A stretch of 64,000 bases of DNA from Ciceribacter sichuanensis (GTDB lineage: Bacteria; Pseudomonadota; Alphaproteobacteria; Rhizobiales; Rhizobiaceae): NCBI RefSeq assembly GCF_024055605.1, contig NZ_JAMXLX010000005.1, positions 248,001 through 312,000 of the forward strand, written 5' to 3'. The translations under genes and the position numbers were made by a program. The notes beneath the pieces were generated by a model. That model did no database searches. It was not told the origin of the DNA and worked only from the letters and a program-made list of their open reading frames with translations. Below, one piece after another: positions 34,206 through 43,635 of the stretch; positions within the stretch are counted from its first letter, which is position 1, and every line of letters begins with the position of its first letter.

Positions 34206-34991
34206 ATGGATGATGATGTCTTCTTTGCTCTCAGCCATCCGCTGCGGCGTGAGCTGCTGGATCTCCTGAAGGAGAAGGGCGGACGGACGCTCGGCGACCT
34301 CGAAAGCCACCTCCCCGTCAGCCGGTTCGGGGTGATGAAGCATTTGAAGGTGCTCGAGGCGGCGCATCTCGTGGTGTCGCGGAAGGCCGGGCGGGAGAAG
34401 CTTCACTTCCTCAATGCCGTACCTATTCAGGAGGTCAGCGATCGCTGGATTGCCCGTTATGCGGTGCCGTTTGTCCGGACGATGGCCGACATCAAGTCGA
34501 TTGCCGAGACAATGGAAAAGGAAAAAGAGATGACGAGCGAAATTCAGCCGAAGCATGTCTACGAACTCTATATCCGTGCATCCGCGGAGACCGTTTGGGA
34601 AATCATAACCACCGATGAGCAGACGCCGCTTTGGCAGCACTTCAACATGACGTCGCGGACGGACTGGCGTGCCGAGGGCGATTACGCCTGGATGATGGGC
34701 GAGCGGGTAGCGATTTGCGGAAAGATCGTCGAGATCGAACCACCGCGCCGGCTGGTTCTGACCTTCAGCGCCCAGTGGGCGCCGGATGTCGCTGCCGACA
34801 AGCCGTCGAGGGTGGTTTTTGAAATCGAACCGCTGCCAGGCAAGGCATGCAAGCTGACGCTGGTGCATGACGATTTCGGCGGCGAAACCGCGACCAGCAA
34901 GGCCGTGGTTGGCGGTTGGCCGGAGTCCCTGTCGCGGCTCAAGACGCTTGCCGAGACCGGAGTGCCCTTCATGCTCGAACGGGCTGTCTGA
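34206..34991 (+). CDS. ArsR-type HTH fused to SRPBCC (AHSA1) domain
   Basis: Fusion of 261 residues. Residues 1-95 form an ArsR winged helix (FALSHPLRRELLDLLKEKGG, LPVSRFGVMKHLKVLEAAHL), and about 115-255 an Aha1/SRPBCC ligand-binding barrel (KHVYELYIRASAETVWEIIT, LWQHFNMTSRTDWRAEGDY, GGWPESLSRLKTLAETG). In many bacteria these are two adjacent genes; here one polypeptide both binds DNA and probably senses a hydrophobic ligand. The ATG was chosen because the in-frame GTG 30 bases upstream lies inside the promoter. The transcript may be leaderless. Confidence 0.88.
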   Translation: MDDDVFFALSHPLRRELLDLLKEKGGRTLGDLESHLPVSRFGVMKHLKVLEAAHLVVSRKAGREKLHFLNAVPIQEVSDRWIARYAVPFVRTMADIKSIAETMEKEKEMTSEIQPKHVYELYIRASAETVWEIITTDEQTPLWQHFNMTSRTDWRAEGDYAWMMGERVAICGKIVEIEPPRRLVLTFSAQWAPDVAADKPSRVVFEIEPLPGKACKLTLVHDDFGGETATSKAVVGGWPESLSRLKTLAETGVPFMLERAV

Positions 34992-35035
34992 TATTGTTCC
35001 GGCGGCGGTCGGTCATTCGGGCCGCCGCCGGGACA

Positions 35036-36022
35036 TCAGGCTGTGATGTCGATGACGCCGCAATCGCCGGCGTCGGATGCGAAGGCAACGAGCTTGCCGT
35101 TGGCGCTCCAGCCCAGCGAGGTGATCGCTCCCTTGCCTGGGCGACGCAGCAGCGCTTCCTTGCCGTCGGCGATGCGGACGGCGAGGATCATGCCGTCGAT
35201 GAAGCCGATGGCGAGCACTTCTTCCGCCGGATGGAAAGCGACCTGGCTCACCATGATGTTGGCGCGGGTGCCGAGTTCCAGCGGCGCCTTGCCCATCGGG
35301 CCGTCCTTGCCGGAGAAGGGCCAGACGATGGCCGCGGGCGCTCCTGATGAGGCTAGCCACTTGCCCTTCACCGACCACGAGAGAGACTTCACCTTCGAGG
35401 GATAGCCGGTCATGCGCATGTGACGGGCGTCGGAGGCCTTGCTGTCGAGCTTCCAGCCATGCAACGCATTTTCCTGCATGGTGGTAACGACAAAGCGGCC
35501 ATCAGGCGAGAAGGTGACGCCGGTATGGGCGCCCTTCCATTCCAGATCGACCGGCGCGCCGCTGGTGCCGACCCAATGAAGGGTCACGCCGTTGTAGCGG
35601 GCGACGGCAATACGCATGCCCTTGGGGGCGAAGTCGATGCCCTCCACGGTGCGCTCTTCGGTGAAGTCCTTCGTCGTGCCATCGGCGAGGCGGACATGGG
35701 CAACCTTGCCGTAGGCATAGCCGACCGCGCCCTGCGGGCCAGCAGCGACAACGGAAATCCACTTGCGCGGGACATGGGCAAGCTCGGTGACCGAACCGTC
35801 ATGGGCGATGCGCAGCACCTTGCCGTCTTCCCCGCCGGTGACGAGGGTCTGGTTGGACAAGTCCTTGACGCAGGCGAGCAGGCCCTGATGGGCTTCCGTC
35901 ACCTTTTCGCCGCCGTCGAGACGATGGATCGTGCCGGCGGCGGTGGCAAAGACGGGGATGTCTCCGAGGAATACGCAGGTGACGACGTGACCTTCGAGGT
36001 CGAGAGGGGCAACCGTCGGCAT
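35036..36022 (-). CDS. WD40-repeat protein
   Basis: Protein of 328 residues predicted to form a seven-bladed beta-propeller; repeats end in blade motifs such as TLVTGGEDGKVLRIAHDG, GVTFSPDGRFVVTTMQENA, SLSWSVKGKWLASSGAPAA and SLGWSANGKLVAFASDAGD. There is no signal peptide, so it is cytoplasmic. It lies 55 bases downstream of a CobW-type GTPase gene on the same strand, and these two probably form an operon. A scaffold or adaptor role for the GTPase or its client is plausible. Confidence 0.88.
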   Translation of the reverse strand: MPTVAPLDLEGHVVTCVFLGDIPVFATAAGTIHRLDGGEKVTEAHQGLLACVKDLSNQTLVTGGEDGKVLRIAHDGSVTELAHVPRKWISVVAAGPQGAVGYAYGKVAHVRLADGTTKDFTEERTVEGIDFAPKGMRIAVARYNGVTLHWVGTSGAPVDLEWKGAHTGVTFSPDGRFVVTTMQENALHGWKLDSKASDARHMRMTGYPSKVKSLSWSVKGKWLASSGAPAAIVWPFSGKDGPMGKAPLELGTRANIMVSQVAFHPAEEVLAIGFIDGMILAVRIADGKEALLRRPGKGAITSLGWSANGKLVAFASDAGDCGVIDITA

Positions 36023-36077
36023 CAGCCAGTCTTTCCTTCAGTCATGGTTATTGCAGAACGTGTCGCATGCTTCGGCG

Positions 36078-37172
36078 TCATGCCGTAGCCTCGCAGGCGT
36101 GGAAGCTCTTTTCGAGCTTTTCGCGGTCGAGATTGCGGCCGATGAAGACGAGACGGGTCTCGCGCTTCTCGCCATCCTTCCACGCACGCTGGTGATCGCC
36201 TTCGATGATCATGTGCACGCCCTGCACGACATAGCGTTCCTCGTCGCCCTTGAAGGCGATGATGCCCTTGAGGCGGAGGATGTTCGGGCCGTCGGTCTGG
36301 GTGACCTTCTGTATCCAGGGGAAGAAACGGTCAGGGTTCATTTCGCCGCCGCGCAGCGAGATGGAGGTGACCGTCACGTCATGGATCGGCGAAGGGGCGT
36401 GGTCGTGGTGATGGTGGCCATGGTCGTGATCGTGATGATGGTGGTCATGATCATGGTCGTGGTGATGATGGTGGTCGTGACCGCATTCGGGGCCGCAGAC
36501 ATGGTCCGGGTCGTCATGATCGAGGAAATGCGGGTCGTTTTCGAGGGCGCGCTCGAGGTTGAAGGCGCCCTGGTTCAGTACGCGGGCAAGATCGACGCCG
36601 GAACGGGTGGTTGCATAGATACGGGCCGACGGGTTGATGGCGCGGACAATGTCCTCGATGCGGTGCAGTTCGTCATGGCTGACGAGGTCCGTCTTGTTGA
36701 TGACGACGACATCGGCAAACGCAATCTGGTCTTCCGCCTCGCGGCTGTCCTTCAGGCGTAGCGGCAAATGCTTGGCGTCCACCAGAGCGACGACGGCGTC
36801 GAGTTCGGTCTTGGAGCGAACATCGTCATCCATGAAAAAGGTCTGGGCGACCGGCACCGGATCGGCAAGGCCGGTGGTCTCGACGATGATGCCGTCGAAA
36901 CGGCCCGGACGGCGCATCAGTCCTTCGACGACACGGATCAGGTCGCCGCGTACGGTGCAGCAGACACAACCGTTGTTCATTTCGTAGATTTCCTCGTCGG
37001 ATTCCACGATGAGGTCGTTGTCGATGCCGATTTCGCCGAACTCGTTGACGATGACCGCATATTTCTTGCCGTGGTTCTCGGAAAGGATGCGGTTGAGAAG
37101 CGTCGTCTTGCCGGCGCCAAGGTAGCCGGTCAACACGGTGACGGGAATGGGTTTTGCGGCAGCTTCGGTCAT
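36078..37172 (-). CDS. CobW/P47K-family GTPase metallochaperone with His-rich insert
   Basis: G3E-family GTPase of 364 residues. Walker A is [17 protein letters not shown] (about residues 14-30), the zinc-binding CxCC motif is [14 protein letters not shown], Mg/switch segments are [11 protein letters not shown] and base recognition VVINKTDLV. Between the GTPase and C-terminal CobW_C domain is a stretch of about 45 residues dominated by His and Asp, beginning at VCGPECGHD, suited to storing or handing over Zn or another metal. It delivers metal to a client enzyme or buffers zinc. Downstream WD40 protein is likely its partner. Confidence 0.93.
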   Translation of the reverse strand: MTEAAAKPIPVTVLTGYLGAGKTTLLNRILSENHGKKYAVIVNEFGEIGIDNDLIVESDEEIYEMNNGCVCCTVRGDLIRVVEGLMRRPGRFDGIIVETTGLADPVPVAQTFFMDDDVRSKTELDAVVALVDAKHLPLRLKDSREAEDQIAFADVVVINKTDLVSHDELHRIEDIVRAINPSARIYATTRSGVDLARVLNQGAFNLERALENDPHFLDHDDPDHVCGPECGHDHHHHHDHDHDHHHHDHDHGHHHHDHAPSPIHDVTVTSISLRGGEMNPDRFFPWIQKVTQTDGPNILRLKGIIAFKGDEERYVVQGVHMIIEGDHQRAWKDGEKRETRLVFIGRNLDREKLEKSFHACEATA

Positions 37173-37248
37173 GGGGTCCTCGATGAGGTGGATGGCGCGG
37201 GGTGCGCCGTAATGGTGTTACCCCATATAGGGGCTGGCTCGGACGAGT

Positions 37249-38076
37249 TCAAAGGCTTTGTTCAGGGGAGCGGTTTTCAACCGCGCAGACAAAAGTATCG
37301 ATGTCGAAGCGGTGAACGTCCCTCAGCAGTTCGGTCAGGCCCCTCACGGCATTGGCGATCAGCTTTTCTCCCGTCTCGGCAGTGGCCGCGGCCGCATTGC
37401 CGGCAACACCTTGCCCGTTGAGATCGGACATCTTCCAGCCGAAGGCGTGCGGACCGTAGGCGCGCAGATGGCTGAACGTTTCGGCAAATCGGGTTTGCCG
37501 GGAGGGGAAGTCGCGGGCCTTCGACATGTCGACCCGTTCGGGATGGAGCGCAAGCATCACCGACGTCTCGATCAGGCCGCCATGGATATCGATCGCCTTG
37601 GCCTCCGGCGAAATGATGCCTTCCGGCACGCCGAAGCGTGTCCAGCTCGTGGCGACCGCCAGCATATCGAAGCGCACCCGTGCTTCCGTGATGACGATGG
37701 TCATCAGCGGCGAATTGCCGCCATGGGCATTCAGGAGGACGAGCTTGCGGATGCCCTTGCGGGAGAGGTCTTCGGCTGTCGCCAGCCAGCGGTTGACCGC
37801 CTCGTCGAAGGCGAGGCTTTTCGTGCCCTCGACGTCCATGTGCTCGGGCGAATAGCCGACAGGTTCTACGGGCAGGAATGTGACGGGCAGGTCCTGCGGG
37901 AGTTCGGCAATCAGCCGTTCTGCAATGCCTGCCGCGATCAGGGTGTCAGTTTCGAAAGGCAGGTGGGGGCCGTGCTGCTCGTGGGCACCGAGCGGTAGGA
38001 CGGCGATCCAGTCGCGGCGTTCTTCCACAGGCGCAGTCAAGTCGTTGTCATGGAAGTGCGGTCGGGGCTTCGCCAT
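37249..38076 (-). CDS. Creatininase-family amidohydrolase
   Basis: Metal-dependent amidohydrolase of 275 residues. Ligands typical of the family are visible: Glu/His/Asp in PLGAHEQHGPHLPFETD, NAHGGNSPLM and the Glu of DIHGGLIETSVML. The family covers creatinine amidohydrolase, FAPy deformylase and mycofactocin MftE. No cofactor or creatine genes adjoin it, so the substrate is open. The start MAKPRPHFHDNDL is preceded only by a weak site; the frame upstream is non-coding in character. It may be cotranscribed with the CobW gene downstream, a possible metal client. Confidence 0.88.
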   Translation of the reverse strand: MAKPRPHFHDNDLTAPVEERRDWIAVLPLGAHEQHGPHLPFETDTLIAAGIAERLIAELPQDLPVTFLPVEPVGYSPEHMDVEGTKSLAFDEAVNRWLATAEDLSRKGIRKLVLLNAHGGNSPLMTIVITEARVRFDMLAVATSWTRFGVPEGIISPEAKAIDIHGGLIETSVMLALHPERVDMSKARDFPSRQTRFAETFSHLRAYGPHAFGWKMSDLNGQGVAGNAAAATAETGEKLIANAVRGLTELLRDVHRFDIDTFVCAVENRSPEQSL

Positions 38077-38172
38077 CTGGTTTCTGTCTTCTATTTTCGT
38101 TATGGATTTCAACGCCAGAGTTTCAGCCGGCGCTAAGCAGCAAGGCCGCCATCGGGCGGTGCGGGAGGCAGA

Positions 38173-38682
38173 ATGTCCAAAAAAGACAAGAGCGACAAGG
38201 ACAAAGGCGAGAAGAAGAACAAGGGCGGCAAGAAGAAGGACGCCGGCACCGCCGGTGTGCCGCTGACCGTTCTGGTTACCCAGCTTGCCCGTACCCTGCG
38301 CACAAGGCTTTCCCACAATCTCGCCGATAGCGGCCTTTATGCCGGGCAGGACGGCGTGATGCAGCTTCTCGGGGAAGAGGACGGCATTACGCCCGGCGCG
38401 CTTGCTCAGCGGCTCGGCGTCAAGGCGCCGACCATGACGCGCACCATTGGCCGCATGGAGGCGCAGGGCTTCGTGATGCGCCGCGCCGACGACAAGGATG
38501 CACGCCTGACCAAGGTCTATCTGACGGAAGAGGGGCGCAACAGCATCGAGCGTATCGCGAGTGCGGCCGACGATTGCGAGCGCGTGGCGACGAAGGGCTT
38601 GTCCGGCAAGGAGGTGAAGGCACTGGCCCGCTTGCTGGTAACCGTGGAGGAAAATCTGCGGGGCGATCCGGAGAAACGCTGA
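38173..38682 (+). CDS. MarR-family regulator with Lys-rich N-terminal tail
   Basis: Regulator of 169 residues. Residues 1-25 are an unusual low-complexity basic tail (MSKKDKSDKDKGEKKNKGGK). The rest is a normal MarR winged-helix dimer: LVTQLARTLRTRLSHNLAD, ALAQRLGVKAPTMTRTIGRM and the wing RRADDKDARLTKVYLTEEG. RBS GGGAGGCAGA. It is divergent from the creatininase-family gene and upstream of a LacI regulator. The tail could add non-specific DNA affinity. Confidence 0.9.
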   Translation: MSKKDKSDKDKGEKKNKGGKKKDAGTAGVPLTVLVTQLARTLRTRLSHNLADSGLYAGQDGVMQLLGEEDGITPGALAQRLGVKAPTMTRTIGRMEAQGFVMRRADDKDARLTKVYLTEEGRNSIERIASAADDCERVATKGLSGKEVKALARLLVTVEENLRGDPEKR

Positions 38683-38711
38683 GGGGCGGCTAAAGAATGA
38701 ATTGAAATACG

Positions 38712-38762
38712 CGCTTAAAATCTTTAATTAAAAAATTTAAGCGTTCCGCCGGATAGCCGGCG
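38712..38762. promoter_or_regulatory. Paired inverted repeats between marR and lacI genes
   Basis: CGCTTAAA-N16-TTTAAGCG (38712-38743) is AT-rich inside; next to it is CGCCGG-ATAG-CCGGCG (38747-38762). They may be an operator for the downstream LacI-family gene together with a weak terminator for marR. Confidence 0.4.
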
Positions 38763-38791
38763 AGGAAATTGCCAGTCACGGGGGAGGAACA

Positions 38792-39808
38792 GTGGCTCAG
38801 AAGGTCAAGCTTTCAACGATTGCCGAATCGCTCGGTTTGTCGACCGCAACCATATCGCTCGCCTTGCGCGACAGTCCGCTGGTTGCGGCCGATACGCGGG
38901 AAAAGATCAAGGAGCAGGCACGCACCCTCGGCTATATCTATAACCGCCGCGCAGCCAGCCTGCGAACCTCGCGCTCGGGCATCATCGGTGTCGTGGTGCA
39001 TGACATCATGAACCCGTTCTACGGTGAAATCCTGAAGGCGATCGAGAGCGAGCTGGACCGTAGCCGCCATACCTTCATCCTTTCGAACCACTACGATTCC
39101 GTCGACAAGCAGCGCATGTTCATCGAAACGCTGCTGCAGCTCGGAGGCGACGGCGTCATCATGTCGCCGGCGATCGGAACGCCGCCCGAGGACGTGCGTC
39201 TCGCCGAGGACAACGGCATGCCGGCGATTTTCGTTGCCCGTTCGATGGATGGCGTCGATGTGCCGATCTATCGCGGTGACGACAGCTACGGTATTTCGCT
39301 GGCCACCAACCACCTGATCGGTCTCGGCCACCGAACCATCGCGATGATCGGCGGCACTGACCAGACCTCAACGGGCCGCGACCGCTATCAGGGCTATGTC
39401 AGCGCGCTGCGCAAGGCGGGGATCGAGGTGGATCCGAACCTGCGTATTCCCGGCCCGCGCACCAAGCAGGGCGGCTTCGAGGCGGCGGTCAACTTCCTTT
39501 CCCTGCCGCAGAAACCCACGGCGGCAGTATGCTGGAACGATCTCGTCGCCATCGGTTTGATGAACGGCATTGCCCGCGCCGGGCTGGTTCCGGGCAAGGA
39601 TATCTCGGTCACCGGCTATGACGATCTGGAGGAAGCCTCCATTGCCACGCCGGCGCTGACCACAGTCTGGAATGGTCAGGCAGAAGTCGGACGGCTTGCA
39701 GCGCGCGCGCTTCTGGATAAGCTGGCGGGCAGTCATGAGCCGGACGGCATTCATCTCATCAAACCGGAAATGCGTATCCGTCAGTCGACCGGCCCCATCA
39801 AACGCTGA
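38792..39808 (+). CDS. LacI-family transcriptional regulator
   Basis: Regulator of 338 residues starting at GTG with GGGGGAGGAAC directly upstream. HTH at residues 5-27 (VKLSTIAESLGLSTATISLAL), hinge RRAASLRTSRSGIIGVVVHD, and a sugar-binding domain (GLGHRTIAMIGGTDQTSTGR, VTGYDDLEEASIATPALTT). The hydroxyacid dehydrogenase gene follows in the same direction at 21 bases, so the two form an operon. It is also a candidate binder for the AACGTT-core operators of the sugar locus, though that is distant. Confidence 0.92.
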   Translation: MAQKVKLSTIAESLGLSTATISLALRDSPLVAADTREKIKEQARTLGYIYNRRAASLRTSRSGIIGVVVHDIMNPFYGEILKAIESELDRSRHTFILSNHYDSVDKQRMFIETLLQLGGDGVIMSPAIGTPPEDVRLAEDNGMPAIFVARSMDGVDVPIYRGDDSYGISLATNHLIGLGHRTIAMIGGTDQTSTGRDRYQGYVSALRKAGIEVDPNLRIPGPRTKQGGFEAAVNFLSLPQKPTAAVCWNDLVAIGLMNGIARAGLVPGKDISVTGYDDLEEASIATPALTTVWNGQAEVGRLAARALLDKLAGSHEPDGIHLIKPEMRIRQSTGPIKR

Positions 39809-39829
39809 GACAGACAGGACAGTTCGAGC

Positions 39830-40795
39830 ATGACCAAAGACCGTGTCGCAATCCTCGTGCCCGGCTACATCAATCCTCGCGTCATCGCCCGGCTGAACGA
39901 GTTGTTCGATATCATTGCCGTGCCCCATGGGCCGACGCTCGACATTTCCGACGAGGAAGCTGCACAGGTGCGTGGGGTTGCCGTTTCAGGGGCCCTTCCA
40001 GCGTCGTGGATTGCGCGGCTGCCGAAGCTGGAGATCATTTCCAACTTCGGCGTGGGTTATGACGGGGTGGATGTCAGTGCCGCCACGGCACGCGATATCA
40101 TGGTGACGAATTCGCCGGATGTCCTCAATGACGAGGTTGCCGATACGACCGTTGCCCTGCTCATCAATACCGTGCGGCAATTGCCGCAGGCCGAAGCCTG
40201 GCTTCGTCAGGGACGGTGGGCGTCGGAAGGACATTATCCGCTGACGCCGCTTTCGCTGAAGGGAAGGCGTGTCGGGTTGCAGGGCCTTGGCCGGATCGGG
40301 ATCGAGATCGCGCGTCGCCTCGAACCGTTCAAGGTGAAGATCAGCTATCATACCCGGCGGCCCCGTGCGGACGTGCCCTACACCTATCACTCCAGCCTCC
40401 TCAGCCTTGCGGAGACGGTGGATACGCTGATCTCCATCGTGCCGAAGACGCCTGAGACCACGGGCTCGATCAATGCCGAGGTTCTGAAGGCGCTCGGGCC
40501 TAATGGCGTGCTGATCAATGTGGGCCGCGGCACGACGGTCGATCAGGCAGCGCTGATTGCGGCGTTGAGGGACGGGACGATTGCGGCCGCGGGGCTGGAC
40601 GTTTTCGCAAACGAGCCCAATGTGCCGCAGGAACTGATCGGCCTACCGAATGTCTCTCTCCTGCCGCACGTCGCTTCGGCTTCAATCCCGACGCGCAATG
40701 CGATGGCCGACCTCGTGGCTGATAACCTGATTTCCTGGTTCACGACGGGGAAGGCACTGACGCCGGTGCCGGAGATGCGGCAGGAATCGGCTTGA
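39830..40795 (+). CDS. D-isomer 2-hydroxyacid dehydrogenase (glyoxylate/hydroxypyruvate reductase type)
   Basis: NAD(P)H-dependent reductase of 321 residues. The Rossmann motif is VGLQGLGRIGIEIARRLEP (about residues 145-163). Catalytic residues are the Arg of NVGRGTTVDQ, the Glu of DVFANEPNVPQE and the His of LLPHVASAS. The substrate loop ISNFGVGYDGVDV is of the glyoxylate/hydroxypyruvate reductase group. Operon with the LacI-type gene upstream suggests induction by a sugar acid. Confidence 0.92.
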   Translation: MTKDRVAILVPGYINPRVIARLNELFDIIAVPHGPTLDISDEEAAQVRGVAVSGALPASWIARLPKLEIISNFGVGYDGVDVSAATARDIMVTNSPDVLNDEVADTTVALLINTVRQLPQAEAWLRQGRWASEGHYPLTPLSLKGRRVGLQGLGRIGIEIARRLEPFKVKISYHTRRPRADVPYTYHSSLLSLAETVDTLISIVPKTPETTGSINAEVLKALGPNGVLINVGRGTTVDQAALIAALRDGTIAAAGLDVFANEPNVPQELIGLPNVSLLPHVASASIPTRNAMADLVADNLISWFTTGKALTPVPEMRQESA

Positions 40796-40834
40796 TACGC
40801 TGTTGCCTCCAGCTTTCCGCAAGCTTGCGTGGGC

Positions 40835-41332
40835 ATGATCGCAGATGAATATGCGATTTTCGGCTGGGGGCGGCGGGTGAAGGCCTATATAATCGTATTG
40901 ACTGGCGGATTTTTCATTGCCGGTGTCGCGGCGGCGGCCGTCTATGGCTGGCGGCAGGATGGCGCCCGTGCGTCCGGTGCGGCTTTCGACCCGGTCGTCT
41001 CCGGCTCCATTCGCGCCAATACGAACGGCTCCATCATCGCGCCGCCGGCCGAGTTTTCGATCTCCAATACCGTGACGAAGACGACCTGCATTGCTGAGCG
41101 GGGCGGTACCCTCCAGAGCCGCAATCGCAGCTTTTCCGCGCCCCGGGAGTGCGATGACGTCTGGCCGAAACTGTCGAGCGTTCGGAGCTGGTCGCAGGAC
41201 GAGGGTGGCAGTGTGACACTTGCCAATGGCTCGGGGCAGCCTGTCCTGACGCTGGCACGGAAGAAGGGGCTGGCCTACGAGGCGGTGAAGCCGGCTGGAG
41301 CCGGCGTTGCCCTGCAAATGCTGCCTGAATGA
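40835..41332 (+). CDS. Membrane-anchored protein with AprI/Inh-like domain
   Basis: Protein of 165 residues with one N-terminal hydrophobic segment (AYIIVLTGGFFIAGVAAAAV) acting as a signal anchor or signal peptide. The remainder recalls the AprI/Inh metalloprotease-inhibitor barrel: one Cys pair (TTCIAER and RECDDVW) and the order C..WPKLSSVRSWSQDEGGSVTL..GQPVLTLARKKGLAYEA. Such inhibitors protect the periplasm from secreted metalloproteases, but no protease gene is nearby. A GTG at 40877 would start the protein directly at the hydrophobic segment and is a serious alternative. Confidence 0.65.
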   Translation: MIADEYAIFGWGRRVKAYIIVLTGGFFIAGVAAAAVYGWRQDGARASGAAFDPVVSGSIRANTNGSIIAPPAEFSISNTVTKTTCIAERGGTLQSRNRSFSAPRECDDVWPKLSSVRSWSQDEGGSVTLANGSGQPVLTLARKKGLAYEAVKPAGAGVALQMLPE

Positions 41333-41363
41333 TCTTTCAGAGCGTGCCTGAAAGCACGATGGC

Positions 41364-42116
41364 TTAGCCGCGAGCCTTCACGTAATCGCGTACGGCGTCG
41401 CCGAAGGCTTCGAAAATGGCACGGGACGGCTTGTCGCTTTCTGCCCAGTATTCCGGATGCCACTGTACGCCGATCGCGAAGCCCTTGGCGCCGATCACGG
41501 ACACGGCTTCGATCGTACCGTCATCGGCGATGGCTTCGACCTGAAGGCTCGGAGCGGTCTTCGAGATCGCCTGACGATGCAGCGAATTGACCGGAATACG
41601 ACCGGTGCCGAGATAACGGGCAATGCAGGAGCCTTCGGCGACGACGACATCCTGACGGATGCTGTACATCACGTCGCGGTCCGCGTGCTGGGGCTTGCGG
41701 TGGTCCCACACACCTTCCTGCTCCTGGATCTCCGTCGCCAGCGTGCCGCCGAGCGCGACGTTCAGTTCCTGAATGCCACGGCAGATCGCGAGCAGGGGAA
41801 TGCCACGTTCGATGGCGCGGCGGATCATCGGCAGGGTGGTGGCGTCGCGGGCGGGATCGAAGGGGCCGTCGCTTTCCCTGAATTCGCCGCCATAGAGCGA
41901 GGGATGAACGTTGGTGGCCGAACCGGACACGAGCAGGCCGTCGACGCGATCCAGAAGGGCATCCGTATCGTTGCCGGCCTCGAAGGCGGGAATGATGAAG
42001 GACATGACATCCGCGACCTTGAGGGCTGCACGGACGTATTGATTCTGGGCCGCATGCCAAGTGGTTCCGTCGAATTCGCGAATATCGGCGGGAACGGCAA
42101 TGATCGGCTTGGGCAT
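41364..42116 (-). CDS. Gamma-glutamyl-gamma-aminobutyrate hydrolase-like (peptidase C26)
   Basis: Class I glutamine amidotransferase-fold hydrolase of 250 residues. Nucleophile Cys is in PLLAICRGIQELNVALGG and the catalytic His-x-Glu in GVQWHPEYWA. N-terminal PIIAVPADIREFDG and DGLLVSGSATNVHPSLYGG are typical of PuuD-type enzymes, which release GABA from gamma-glutamyl-GABA in putrescine breakdown. No other puu genes are here, so the substrate is inferred from the family only. Confidence 0.88.
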   Translation of the reverse strand: MPKPIIAVPADIREFDGTTWHAAQNQYVRAALKVADVMSFIIPAFEAGNDTDALLDRVDGLLVSGSATNVHPSLYGGEFRESDGPFDPARDATTLPMIRRAIERGIPLLAICRGIQELNVALGGTLATEIQEQEGVWDHRKPQHADRDVMYSIRQDVVVAEGSCIARYLGTGRIPVNSLHRQAISKTAPSLQVEAIADDGTIEAVSVIGAKGFAIGVQWHPEYWAESDKPSRAIFEAFGDAVRDYVKARG

Positions 42117-43515
<1,399 letters not shown>

Positions 43516-43543
43516 AGCCTGCAGTTCCGGTTAAGAAAAAGGA

Positions 43544-43575
43544 AGGCCCCGGACACGGCATCCGGGGCCTTTTTG
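43544..43575. terminator. Bidirectional terminator between dctP and dctM
   Basis: AGGCCCCGGA (43544-43553) pairs perfectly with TCCGGGGCCT (43561-43570), with TTTTT on the plus side and an A-run upstream for the minus side. Confidence 0.88.
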
Positions 43576-43635
43576 TTTACCTGCTGAAAAGAAGAACAGC
43601 GCCCGCAGAGGCGCTGTTTCGTTTTTTCGTCCAGC

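Noticed and set aside
36390..36480. Simple-sequence repeat (CATGGT/GATGGT-like) as a microsatellite or phase-variable tract
   Set aside because: It is the codon pattern of the His/Asp-rich insert in the CobW GTPase, with irregular units and intact frame.
37210..37240. Zur-type operator before the CobW gene
   Set aside because: CCCC-N5-GGGG near 37220 and the neighbouring GTTA do not form the symmetric GTTATAATATAAC-like site expected of Zur.
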